NCBI GenBank assembly: GCA_022827885.1
Contig: JAJEIP010000048.1
Coordinates: forward strand, 1-64,000
Length of the DNA: 64,000 nucleotides
Reading direction: 5' to 3'
Source: Candidatus Poribacteria bacterium
Lineage (GTDB): Bacteria > Poribacteria > WGA-4E > WGA-3G
Shown here: positions 29,401 through 39,008 of the stretch, one piece after another
How the letters are laid out: every line of letters starts with the position of its first letter
How positions within the stretch are numbered: position 1 is the stretch's first letter
Translations under genes and position numbers: made by a program
Notes under the pieces: generated by a model
The model's input: only the letters and a program-made list of their open reading frames with translations
The model's database searches: none
What the model was told of the DNA's origin: nothing

Positions 29401-32034
29401 ATGAAACGATTGATACCGTTACTACTCGTCATCAGTATCGGGCTGGTTTTCTGCCAAGAAATTTTTGCCCAACAAAACGCCGCCACCCGAAGGATGACAG
29501 CCACCCTATCAGGAAGTGTTATCTGGGAGGGACAGGATCTCTCCCACACGAGCGTGTCGGTCTACCGAGATGAGGCACTTAAAGAGTTGTATACCAGCGG
29601 GATCCCCCAACTCGGCGATGGACAATTCACAATCCGCGTTGAGCCGGGTCGCTATTATATCGTTGCCTACGTTGATGTAGATAAATCGGGGCAATTCGAT
29701 GCGGGGGACGGCTTGGGTATCCTCGGTATCACCGATTGGAGCGACCAAGCGCAGGGGTATCAGTTAATTGTGGTAGATAACGGTCAGAAGGTTCGGGGCT
29801 TAGAGATTCCAGTAACGGCGCGTGCAGCACGTATTAAAGGGGAACTTAAAATCGTTCCGACCTCCCAATATGAACCGAGTCAACTCCAGCGATTCCAGAC
29901 GGCTTTGCGGACAGCGACATCTGGATGTCGTGGCTCACTCAAGATCGCTCAAGGTCCTGTTAATCCGAAAGCCGGCCTTGGGAATCGGAAAGCCTTGATT
30001 CTTGCGTATACGGATCTATCTTGGAAATATCGCGCCGGTATCGCGGCCGTCACGGATACAGGGATGTGGGCGTTGAATTTGCTGCCGGGGAAGTATTACC
30101 TGATGGCGATTGTGGACAACAATAACACGAATAAATTGGACGCAGGTGACGACTTCGGGTTCTATGGGGTCGAAGATATGCGGAAGCGCGGCGAATTCCC
30201 TGAACCCGTGCTCATTTCGCCCAATAAGTTCACTGAAGATATTGAAATAGCGATTACGGCGACCTATCAGACCCGTAGAAGGACAGCGACCGAAAATACG
30301 AGTATGCTGACGGGGCATGTATCGCTACCTGAAGACGCAACGGCACGTGTGGAGGTATACGCCGAACCCGCTCTCGTCACACCGATTGCAAGCGGAGAAA
30401 CCGCAGCAGGCGGTATATTCCGCATCGCGCTCCCGCCGGGGGAATACTACGTTATCGTTAATTCTGATGCGGATAAAAACGGTAGATACAGTGAGGGAGA
30501 CGGCTTGGGGGGGTATGGGACAGTGGACATCACGACACAACCTCCGGCTCCGATCGTCCTTATGGAGGGCGAGAACCGAGACATCGAACTTGTGATAAGC
30601 GGGCGTTACGACGCGAACGGACACCTTCACGCGGCACCCCCAGGCATTGAAACACATATCGAACAGGGCAGGATCGCAGGACGCATAACGTGGGATGGGC
30701 ATTCTGTTCAACAGGGCATATTGACGCTCTCTTATAGCCCTGACTTCAAGGCACCCATCGCTATGCCGATTTCTCTGACAGGAGACGGTAATTATCAAGT
30801 GAACGTCCTACCCGGTATCTACTACGTTATGGCGGTGATGGATGCAAATGATGACGGAACAACGGGAATCACCGATGGGGTGGGTATCTACGGCACGCGT
30901 CGTCCTGCGCGCGGTGAACCTATAGCAGTCAGTGTATTTCCGGGACAGACAACGGCACATATTGATATAGATATTCTCGCCAGTTACATCGACGAAAAGG
31001 GGAACATGGCGGAAATTGAGGACGGCGGACGTTGGGAAATCAAAAAACAGTATGGTGAACCTGAAGATATTTTTAGGCTCACCCGGAATGGACGCATGAA
31101 CGAGGAGTGGAAATATTGGACAAAGGGGATAGGTTTTCTCTGGAGAGCCAACGGAGTGGGTTGGGAATTCGGTAATGAAGAGCGTTTTACGCCGAAAGAT
31201 GGCATTACCGCAGAAGCGGTATCTCCAACGAGACAATTGCCAGCGCACATCTACTTTTCCTATGACGATATAATCTGGGGACTTGCCTCGGATGGAACCA
31301 ATGCGCCAGTGGGTGCCGGACATAATCCATCTGTCGCCAACGATGGTACACTCATCTTTCAAGACCGGGAAGGAAACGTTATCGTCCGGAATCGTGAACA
31401 GCGCAACGGTGCGCTGCTACTTGACAGCCGACAGATGGCAAGGGATGTGGCAATATCGCCCGATGCGGATTATGTTGCCTATGCGCGTCCTGAGTATGGA
31501 AATCGGAGTCGCGTGGTCATCCGACATATTCCGACGGAGTCCGAGTTTATTGTGCCTTCAACGGCGTTACAAAGTTTTACACCCGCATGGAACAGCGACG
31601 GCACAGTACTCGCTTACGTCACAGCGGGAACAATCGAAAATCCGGATGCCGAAAGACACGCTCGGAACATTTACGCTTTTGATCAAGTGACGAAAAGCGT
31701 AGAGCCGATTGTGGTGTCCCCTGCTGATGATACGGGACCGACATGGTCCCCCGCGAATCCGAACCAACTGGCGTTTACGAGAACAGAAGGTACCTATCCA
31801 CAGGTGTGGCTCGTGACCTACTCAGACGGAGGGGAACCCACAGAGCGGCAGTTAACGCAAAAAGGCGGCTCGCATCCGGTATGGGTGCCGCCGGAGGGAC
31901 GCTGGATCCTCTACGAGAATAATGGACAACTCTGGCAGATTGATACGCAGAACCCGGAAACCACTGAAGCACCGATGATGTCCAACGGACAGGTTGTGTT
32001 TGGACATGAACCCGCGGTTTTAGGTTTTAAATAA
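29401..32034 (+). CDS. Large secreted multidomain protein: four carboxypeptidase-regulatory/prealbumin-like repeats with dockerin-like acidic loops, then PD40 propeller
   Basis: Signal peptide; repeats DVDKSGQFDAGDGLGILG, DNNNTNKLDAGDDFGFYG, DADKNGRYSEGDGLGGYG, DANDDGTTGITDGVGIYG; later 'PAWNSDGTVLAYVT', 'PTWSPANPNQLAFTR'. Confidence 0.82.
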   Translation: MKRLIPLLLVISIGLVFCQEIFAQQNAATRRMTATLSGSVIWEGQDLSHTSVSVYRDEALKELYTSGIPQLGDGQFTIRVEPGRYYIVAYVDVDKSGQFDAGDGLGILGITDWSDQAQGYQLIVVDNGQKVRGLEIPVTARAARIKGELKIVPTSQYEPSQLQRFQTALRTATSGCRGSLKIAQGPVNPKAGLGNRKALILAYTDLSWKYRAGIAAVTDTGMWALNLLPGKYYLMAIVDNNNTNKLDAGDDFGFYGVEDMRKRGEFPEPVLISPNKFTEDIEIAITATYQTRRRTATENTSMLTGHVSLPEDATARVEVYAEPALVTPIASGETAAGGIFRIALPPGEYYVIVNSDADKNGRYSEGDGLGGYGTVDITTQPPAPIVLMEGENRDIELVISGRYDANGHLHAAPPGIETHIEQGRIAGRITWDGHSVQQGILTLSYSPDFKAPIAMPISLTGDGNYQVNVLPGIYYVMAVMDANDDGTTGITDGVGIYGTRRPARGEPIAVSVFPGQTTAHIDIDILASYIDEKGNMAEIEDGGRWEIKKQYGEPEDIFRLTRNGRMNEEWKYWTKGIGFLWRANGVGWEFGNEERFTPKDGITAEAVSPTRQLPAHIYFSYDDIIWGLASDGTNAPVGAGHNPSVANDGTLIFQDREGNVIVRNREQRNGALLLDSRQMARDVAISPDADYVAYARPEYGNRSRVVIRHIPTESEFIVPSTALQSFTPAWNSDGTVLAYVTAGTIENPDAERHARNIYAFDQVTKSVEPIVVSPADDTGPTWSPANPNQLAFTRTEGTYPQVWLVTYSDGGEPTERQLTQKGGSHPVWVPPEGRWILYENNGQLWQIDTQNPETTEAPMMSNGQVVFGHEPAVLGFK

Positions 32035-32047
32035 TCGCTGCCTAATG

Positions 32048-32155
32048 GCTTTTCACTGTGGGAGGGGTTTGTAACCCCGATTCGCTTTTCACTGTGGAAG
32101 GGGTTTATGACCCCGATTCGCTTTTCACTGTGGGAGGGGTTTGTAACCCCGATTT
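32048..32155. repeat. Three tandem copies of a 36-bp hairpin-forming repeat (GCTTTTCACTGTGGGAGGGGTTTGTAACCCCGATTC)
   Basis: Copies at 32048-32083, 32084-32119, 32120-32155; each has GGGGTT-n3-AACCCC (middle copy GGGGTT-n3-GACCCC). Confidence 0.9.
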
Positions 32156-32177
32156 GAATTGGAACGGTCACTAAATA

Positions 32178-33485
32178 TTGAATCCTTTAAAAATCTCTAT
32201 CTTCATATTAATATTGTGTTTGATGACGGTAAACGTGGCGGGCGCGGAATGGCTCCTGATACCGATGGAGATCGGTGCACAAACCAACCACCTCAAGGCT
32301 TACGGTTTGACGTATTGGGCATTAGAGGTCCCGCGAGAGTACCGATGCTACTGGTGGCTTAACTATCGCGGGGGAGCGTTCGTCTTACCCGACTCGCAAG
32401 ACGTGCGGATACGCGCGGCGTTGATGGGGGTGCGCTTTGAGCCGATAAACCACGCCGATTACCTCAGTATAAAGGAATCTGTTCTTGAAGGTAGCAACAT
32501 GGACGAGATTCTCTTGGAAAAAGCGCCCAAAATCGCTGTGTATGCCCCGTCAGAGGCATCGCCGTACCGAGATCCTTGGGACGATGCAGTCAAAATCGCC
32601 TTGGATTACGCACAGATTCCCTACGACGAAATATGGGACAAGGAGGTCCAAAGCGGTGTGTTAGAGATAGAGAATTACGATTGGCTACACCTCCACCACG
32701 AGGACTTCACAGGTCAGCACGGTAAGTTCCACGCCGCATTTTCCACGCAGGTCTGGTATCAGCAACGGATGTTGATGTTTGAAAAAGCCGCCACGGAGGC
32801 AGGGTTCCGTCGGGTGGCGCGGCATAAAGGACAGACGGCACAGATGATCGCCGACTATATCGTCAATGGCGGGTTTATTTTCGCCATGTGTTCTGCGCCA
32901 GAAACCCTTGATATTGCTCTGGCGGCACGCGGTGGTGCGCTCGATATTGTCGCACCTGAATTGGATGGGACACCCATTGAATCGGATGCCCAGACCCGAC
33001 TCGACTTTCAGCGCACTTTGGCGTTTGAAAATTTTAGCCTTTACACGAACCCATTCCGATACGAATTCTCGGACATTGACAACCCAAATCCTGATCGGGA
33101 CGCACAGAGTGGGGTTGAGGATTTCAAACTCTTTGAGTTCGCGGCGAAACATGACCCCATTCCGACAATGCTCACGCAGAATCATGTGAGCGTTGTGCCG
33201 GGATATCTCGGACAGACGACGTCCTTTAATATGGACAAGATTCGCGGTTCTGTGACCATCTTAGGACAGGTAGAGGGTAGCAACTACGCAAAATACATCC
33301 ACGGCAAATTGGGGAAGGGGACGTTTACGTTCCTCGGCGGACACGATCCGGAGGATTACCGTCATCTTGTCGGTGAGGGAAAAATACCGACGAACCTTGA
33401 TTTGCACAAACATTCGCCGGGGTATAGGTTAATCCTGAACAATATCCTATTTCCGGCGGCGCGTAAGAAACCACAGAAGACCTAA
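32178..33485 (+). CDS. Conserved secreted protein resembling entries annotated 'asparagine synthetase B' in Bacteroidetes; function unknown
   Basis: WLLIPMEIGAQTNHLKAYGLTYWALEVPREYRCYWWLNYRGGAFVLPD; N-terminal signal sequence. Confidence 0.7.
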   Translation: MNPLKISIFILILCLMTVNVAGAEWLLIPMEIGAQTNHLKAYGLTYWALEVPREYRCYWWLNYRGGAFVLPDSQDVRIRAALMGVRFEPINHADYLSIKESVLEGSNMDEILLEKAPKIAVYAPSEASPYRDPWDDAVKIALDYAQIPYDEIWDKEVQSGVLEIENYDWLHLHHEDFTGQHGKFHAAFSTQVWYQQRMLMFEKAATEAGFRRVARHKGQTAQMIADYIVNGGFIFAMCSAPETLDIALAARGGALDIVAPELDGTPIESDAQTRLDFQRTLAFENFSLYTNPFRYEFSDIDNPNPDRDAQSGVEDFKLFEFAAKHDPIPTMLTQNHVSVVPGYLGQTTSFNMDKIRGSVTILGQVEGSNYAKYIHGKLGKGTFTFLGGHDPEDYRHLVGEGKIPTNLDLHKHSPGYRLILNNILFPAARKKPQKT

Positions 33486-33498
33486 CGTTCAACGCGCT

Positions 33499-34524
33499 GT
33501 GAGGGTAAAACATAAGGAGTTGACAATGAAATTTATCTGTTTTGTTCTTGTTTGTGGGCTCGGTTTGTTCGTTTTTGAGCCTATTATACCGGTTTCGGCA
33601 CAGGTGCCCGCCACAGATAAAATTGTGTTTGTATCGAACCGGGACGGCAATTCTGAAATTTACATTATGAATTCTGATGGCAGTGGGCAGATGAATTTAA
33701 CCCGGCATCGCGAGAACGATTACTCTCCAGTCTGGTCACCGACGGGCAAACAGATTCTGTTTGCCTCCGAGCGTGCCGGGAAGGTTTCAGATCTCTACGT
33801 GATGGATTCGAACGGTGAGGGGGTTCGGCGCGTTTTTGCGAGAAAAAAAGAGCGGAAGCATCCGACATGGTCGCCTGATGGCGAACAGATCGCCTACTAT
33901 CGGGTCGATGGCGGTGAGATAGCTATCTACACAGCCTCAATTGATGGCGGAGCTGAAAAAAGGGTAGCAGTCGGTATGCATCCTACCTGGGCACCGGATG
34001 GTTCTGAAATCGCTTTCATCTCTGCGGAGGTGCTCATACCGATCAATAACGGAGAGGGCATACAGATCGCCAAACCGAGAATTGAGATTGTTAACGTGCG
34101 AACCAAGGCAGAAGAGCGAATCTCGCCAGACGGATTTCCTTTGATGTTTAGCCCTGCATGGACACCTGATGGCACCAAGTTAGTCTTCTCCGGTATAAGC
34201 GTGGAGGATCTTGCGCTGGATCATGAAATGAGACTCTATATTGTAAATCGCAAGGGGAATGCGAAGCCGAATAAGGTTAAGGTGGAGGGAACGGGATCGT
34301 CTCCTGCTTTGGCACCCCAGGGCGACGCGCTCGTCTACCAAAAGAGGATCCCTCAGGGAAGGCAACTCTTCAAAGTTGCCTTAGCCGGCGGGATAGCCGA
34401 ACAACTCACGGATAAAGGTGAGAATTATGGTGCGGATTGGTTTGATCCAGCGTTTGGACTGCCGGTCGCACCCCAACCCCATCTGTTGACAACGGTCTGG
34501 GGACGCGTGAAAGTCCGAGATTAG
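33499..34524 (+). CDS. Secreted TolB/PD40 beta-propeller with HLLTTVWGRVKVRD tail
   Basis: Signal peptide; IVFVSNRDGNSEIYIMNSDGSGQMNLTRHRENDYSPVWSPTGKQILFAS repeats. Confidence 0.88.
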   Translation: MRVKHKELTMKFICFVLVCGLGLFVFEPIIPVSAQVPATDKIVFVSNRDGNSEIYIMNSDGSGQMNLTRHRENDYSPVWSPTGKQILFASERAGKVSDLYVMDSNGEGVRRVFARKKERKHPTWSPDGEQIAYYRVDGGEIAIYTASIDGGAEKRVAVGMHPTWAPDGSEIAFISAEVLIPINNGEGIQIAKPRIEIVNVRTKAEERISPDGFPLMFSPAWTPDGTKLVFSGISVEDLALDHEMRLYIVNRKGNAKPNKVKVEGTGSSPALAPQGDALVYQKRIPQGRQLFKVALAGGIAEQLTDKGENYGADWFDPAFGLPVAPQPHLLTTVWGRVKVRD

Positions 34525-34535
34525 GGGTATTTTCG

Positions 34536-36656
34536 ATGAAAGCAGTCCTCGCAACGTGCAACCTGAATCAATGGAGTCTCGATTTTGAAGGGAATACCGA
34601 GCGTATTATTGAATCCATAGAGATTGCGAAGGAACGCGGGGCTCGGTATCGGTTGGGACCGGAACTGGAGATTACGGGGTACTCCTGTGAAGACCATTTT
34701 CTGGAATTGGACACCCTCCTGCACAGTTGGGAATCGCTGGCATGCATCCTTAAAGACGGGCGGACGGATGGGATTCTGTGTGACATTGGGATGCCTGTCA
34801 TGCATAAAAACGTCCGGTATAACTGTCGGGTCTTCGTATTGGATGGCAAACTCCTGCTAATTCGTCCCAAGATGGTCCTGGCGAGCGACGGTAATTATCG
34901 AGAACATCGTTGGTTCACAGCATGGGAACGCGGTTGGAATACCGAACCGTATACACTTCCGCGCGAGATTGCCAGGTTAACCGGACAGCGGACAGTGCCT
35001 ATTGGTATCGCGGCGATTGCCACTGCGGACACATTCTTGGCATCGGAGACCTGCGAGGAACTCTTTGTGCCGATGAGTCCACACATACACTTCGGCAATG
35101 CGGGTGTTGAAATCATAGCGAACGGGTCAGGTTCTCACCACGAATTACGGAAATTGGACACTCGCATCGCGCTCATCAGAAACGCAAGTGCCAAAAATGG
35201 GGGGGTTTATCTCTATGCCAATCAGCAGGGATGCGATGGCGGTAGACTCTATTTCGACGGGTGTGCGCTGATTGCCCAAAACGGCGAGATTTTAGCGCAA
35301 GGTTCCCAATTCTCTCTCAAAGATGTGGAGGTCGTCACCGCAACGGTGAACCTTCACGACGTGCGTGCGTATCGTGGCGCGAAGGCGAGTCGGGCTGTTC
35401 AGGCGAGTAAAATGGAGCCGTTACCGCAGATAGATATTGATTTTGATGTGGGAATGGAAACGGAGAAGAGGAGAAGGAGTGGGCAATCTTCCAATCTTCT
35501 AATCTTCCAATCTTCTCTGCCAATCGAGCCGCATACGCATGCACCCGAGGAGGAGATCGCTTTGGGTCCGGCTTGCTGGCTCTGGGATTATCTACGCAGA
35601 TCGGGGGCGGGTGGGTATTTCATTCCACTCTCTGGAGGGGCTGACAGTGGTGCCGTTGCTACGCTTGTCGGTTCAATGTGTCAGTTGGTGGCGAAAGCGA
35701 TACGCGCCAAAGATGCCACGGTGATTCGTGATGTAGAACGGTGGTTGGACACAGGTGAAACCCCGGACGTTTTCACGGATCCGCGGGTCCTTGCCAATCG
35801 TTTACTCTATACATGCTACATCGGGACAGAGAATAGTTCGCGCGACACTCAAAAACGTGCGAAGCAGCTTGCGGAGCAGATCGGTGCCGATCACCTTAAC
35901 ATCAATATGGATGGACTCGTCAATGCGTTGCAGACGCTCTTTATCCGTATTACACAGAAGACCCCTCGATTTAAGGTTGAGGGTGGCAGTTACAGAGAGA
36001 ATCAGGCACTCCAGAACATACAGGCACGATTGCGAATGGTGCTGAGTTATCTGTTCGCGCAGATGATGCCGTGGGTGCGGAATCGAGACGGTACGCTGCT
36101 GGTGTTGGGTACGGGCAATGTTGACGAGGCACTACGCGGATATCTCACAAAATATGATTGTAGCAGCGGCGACATCAACCCGATCGGTGGGATTAGCAAA
36201 CACGACTTACGTCGATTCCTGAATTGGGCTATACCCAATCTCGGTTATACGGCGCTCTCGGAAATCGTTGATGCACCACCGACAGCGGAACTGGAACCGA
36301 TAACCGAAACCTATACGCAAACCGATGAAGACGATATGGGGATGACTTACGCCGAATTAAGTCGTTTCGGACAACTCCGAAAAATGGAGCAGTGTGGTCC
36401 TGTCAGTATGTTTGAAAAATTGGTCCAGGAGTGGGACCATCTGTCCGCATACGAGGTTGCCGAGAAGGTCAAACGGTTCTTCAGATACTACGCCATCAAT
36501 CGACACAAAATGACGACGCTAACGCCCTCCTATCACGCTGAATCCTATTCGCCAGACGACAATCGTTTCGATCTGCGGCAGTTCCTCTATAACGTTCAAT
36601 GGACGTGGCAATTCCGACGTATCGACGCCTATGTTAAGAAATTGGAGGCAGAGTGA
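34536..36656 (+). CDS. nadE: Glutamine-dependent NAD+ synthase (CN-hydrolase + NAD synthase domains)
   Basis: N-terminal nitrilase-like domain; FIPLSGGADSGAVATLVGSM; VLGTGNVDEALRGYLTKYDCSSGDINPIGGISK. Confidence 0.95.
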   Translation: MKAVLATCNLNQWSLDFEGNTERIIESIEIAKERGARYRLGPELEITGYSCEDHFLELDTLLHSWESLACILKDGRTDGILCDIGMPVMHKNVRYNCRVFVLDGKLLLIRPKMVLASDGNYREHRWFTAWERGWNTEPYTLPREIARLTGQRTVPIGIAAIATADTFLASETCEELFVPMSPHIHFGNAGVEIIANGSGSHHELRKLDTRIALIRNASAKNGGVYLYANQQGCDGGRLYFDGCALIAQNGEILAQGSQFSLKDVEVVTATVNLHDVRAYRGAKASRAVQASKMEPLPQIDIDFDVGMETEKRRRSGQSSNLLIFQSSLPIEPHTHAPEEEIALGPACWLWDYLRRSGAGGYFIPLSGGADSGAVATLVGSMCQLVAKAIRAKDATVIRDVERWLDTGETPDVFTDPRVLANRLLYTCYIGTENSSRDTQKRAKQLAEQIGADHLNINMDGLVNALQTLFIRITQKTPRFKVEGGSYRENQALQNIQARLRMVLSYLFAQMMPWVRNRDGTLLVLGTGNVDEALRGYLTKYDCSSGDINPIGGISKHDLRRFLNWAIPNLGYTALSEIVDAPPTAELEPITETYTQTDEDDMGMTYAELSRFGQLRKMEQCGPVSMFEKLVQEWDHLSAYEVAEKVKRFFRYYAINRHKMTTLTPSYHAESYSPDDNRFDLRQFLYNVQWTWQFRRIDAYVKKLEAE
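35485..35516. repeat. 4 x 8-bp tandem repeat AATCTTC[C/T] inside nadE
   Basis: AATCTTCC AATCTTCT AATCTTCC AATCTTCT read directly. Confidence 0.9.
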
Positions 36657-38239
36657 TGTGGGCATCGGCTGTCAGCGATCGGGAACCATCGGCTGAGCCG
36701 TCCACTCCCAGTTTTCCAATCTTCTGCGGTTTCGCGCTTCTCTTTGCCTCTGTGCTCTTTTTTAGCACGGCGTTTGGGGCACCCGACGTTCCGTTGAATT
36801 TGGATGGTTGGGTCGCTGAGGCACTCGCGAAGTTGGAAACCGATGGTATTACCGGCGGATTCCATCGACATACGGCACCGCTTTCAAGAACAGATGTGGC
36901 AGGGGCGATACGGCAGGCTGAATCGCGCATTCGCGGAGGTGTTGTGGTTCCGTCAGCGATAGATAGGAAACTCTTAGAAAAATTAAAACGTGAGTTCGCG
37001 AAGGAACTCGCGATCCGCGATGGACGACGGATGCGATTCCTGCCACAACTTCGGATGACTGAGGAAAAAGTGGCTCCGGCGTTTGAATGGGGTTTTCATT
37101 ATACACTTGGGCAACTCGAAAAACGAGAAGCACCGCGCCTAACCCTCTACTCTGAATTTGAGGGACATAACTTTGAGAGTCCCTCCCTGGATGGGAAGAC
37201 GGCGGAGCAACGGCTTGAGCGTTGGCGAGGGGATTACACCGGCGACTTTAAGAGGGGGTATTTGCAGGTCAACAGCGCGCACCTTGATCTGCTTGTCGGT
37301 AGGGATTGGCTCTTCTGGGGGGCGAGTCCATACAAAACCGTTGGTATCTCCGATAACTCGCCACCGTTTGACCAGGTCCGACTTACCAGTAGACTCGGAA
37401 AACGACTCAAAGCCACGGCGTTTACGGCGCAGCTCGATTCAACGTGGTATGATGACGGTGAAAAACGCTATCTCGCGAAACGTTATATCAGTGGACACCG
37501 ACTCGATTACCAATTCCACGATCGCGTGGAAATCGGGGTCGCGGAATGGGTGCTTTACGGGGGCGATGCCCAGACGCTTGAATGGAAATACGCAAATCCG
37601 ATTACTTTCTATTACGCGCTACAATACAACGCCAAAGCCGACGATAACGTTATGTTCGCCTTTGATGCTGCAATCCGACCGATTGATGGCGTGCGCTTGT
37701 ATGGTGAATGGGTCATTGACGACATCCAATACGTTCCCGGTGCGAACGATCCGCATGCAGTGGCATGGCTCTTGGGAGCGACATGGTATCCCCAATATCT
37801 CGGGCAGCATCTCGGAATCCACAGTGAATACGCACGCGTCAATCGATGGGCTTACACGCATCTGGTCCCTGATAATCAGTTCACACACTTCGGCTACGCA
37901 ATCGGACATCCAATTGGTCCTGATTTGGATACAGTCCGATTCTCAGCCACCTATCAATTGACCGTCTCCGCGGATGCAGAGATTCGCGCTGTGTTCACTC
38001 GACAGGGGGAAGGCACAATCGCAGATCGGTTTTACGGGGAAGACTTCAGGACGCTTCCCTTTCCAACGGGTGTTGTTGCACGGACAACGGAAATCGGTGG
38101 TCGGTTCTCCTACCGTCCCCTGAATGGATGGAATGCCTCGTTCTTATACGTATGGCACTACACGCAGAATGCCGAACATCGTAAAGGGGCGACCCGCCAA
38201 GCACATCGACTCGCGATTCAGATGGGGTATCTGTTTTAA
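36653..38239 (+). CDS. Outer-membrane capsule-assembly Wzi-like protein
   Basis: LDGWVAEALAKLETDGITGGFHRHTAPLSR...VNSAHLDLLVGRDWLFWGASPYKTVGISDNSPPFDQVRL; C-terminal aromatic beta-strand; true start uncertain. Confidence 0.72.
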   Translation: MMWASAVSDREPSAEPSTPSFPIFCGFALLFASVLFFSTAFGAPDVPLNLDGWVAEALAKLETDGITGGFHRHTAPLSRTDVAGAIRQAESRIRGGVVVPSAIDRKLLEKLKREFAKELAIRDGRRMRFLPQLRMTEEKVAPAFEWGFHYTLGQLEKREAPRLTLYSEFEGHNFESPSLDGKTAEQRLERWRGDYTGDFKRGYLQVNSAHLDLLVGRDWLFWGASPYKTVGISDNSPPFDQVRLTSRLGKRLKATAFTAQLDSTWYDDGEKRYLAKRYISGHRLDYQFHDRVEIGVAEWVLYGGDAQTLEWKYANPITFYYALQYNAKADDNVMFAFDAAIRPIDGVRLYGEWVIDDIQYVPGANDPHAVAWLLGATWYPQYLGQHLGIHSEYARVNRWAYTHLVPDNQFTHFGYAIGHPIGPDLDTVRFSATYQLTVSADAEIRAVFTRQGEGTIADRFYGEDFRTLPFPTGVVARTTEIGGRFSYRPLNGWNASFLYVWHYTQNAEHRKGATRQAHRLAIQMGYLF

Positions 38240-38333
38240 GAGTTGTCAGTTATCGGTTATCGATTAAAGGGGGATCTGGTCGAACCAAACCCTCTCTTAG
38301 CTAACAACTAACAACCATTTTGGGTAAACAGAA

Positions 38334-39005
38334 ATGCGGCGTAAACGGACACTCATTCTTATTCTCGCAACATTCGCTTTAATCCTTGTCCTCGGTTTGG
38401 TCGTTGGCATTCCGTTGGATCTGCGGTTGCTTGTGCTGACCCCGAAAATTCTCAAGTATAGAGGGTTGATTCAGGAACACGCCGCGCAAGAAGCGTTGGA
38501 CGCTCGACTGGTGTGCGCCTTGATTGTGCAGGAGTCCGGGTTTAACGAAAAGGCAAAAAGCACGGCGGGTGCACTGGGGTTGACGCAATTGATGCCGACC
38601 ACGGCGAAGGAACTTGGGGTCCAAGACCCGTTTGATGCGAATGAGAACATTGCGGGAGCAACGCGCCACCTACGGATGTTATACAACGCTTTCCGAAAAA
38701 GCCCGCACGAACATCAGCATCGGTTGGTATTAGCGAGTTATAACGGGGGGCTCGGACGGGTCCGCGATGCCCAAGCACTCGTCCGCTACCATAAGACGGG
38801 AGATCCGCTTCTCTGGGAACCTGTGAGTGTTACGCTCAGTCAGCTGACGAAACAACACACCGCCATGCATTACGGGGTTTGGGAAGGCGGCAAACCGCCC
38901 CACGGCTATTTTGAAGGTGCCAACCAGACGTTGGCACATGTGGAGCGCGTGATGGGCTACTACGCACGTATCCGTTTCTATGAGGGGTTGCTGTTTTTTC
39001 TTTGA
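38334..39005 (+). CDS. Lytic transglycosylase (SLT family)
   Basis: LVCALIVQESGFNEKAKSTAGALGLTQLMPTTAKELG...VLASYNGGLGRV. Confidence 0.93.
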   Translation: MRRKRTLILILATFALILVLGLVVGIPLDLRLLVLTPKILKYRGLIQEHAAQEALDARLVCALIVQESGFNEKAKSTAGALGLTQLMPTTAKELGVQDPFDANENIAGATRHLRMLYNAFRKSPHEHQHRLVLASYNGGLGRVRDAQALVRYHKTGDPLLWEPVSVTLSQLTKQHTAMHYGVWEGGKPPHGYFEGANQTLAHVERVMGYYARIRFYEGLLFFL

Positions 39006-39008
39006 AGT

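Noticed and set aside
32048-32155. Possible CRISPR array (36-bp repeats)
   Set aside because: The repeats are directly contiguous with no unique spacers and there are no cas genes; it is a tandem hairpin repeat.
31911-32171. Minus-strand ORF with SHSEKRIGVTNP repeats
   Set aside because: Produced by the 36-bp DNA repeat (12 codons per unit) being free of stops; no start context or independent support as a gene.
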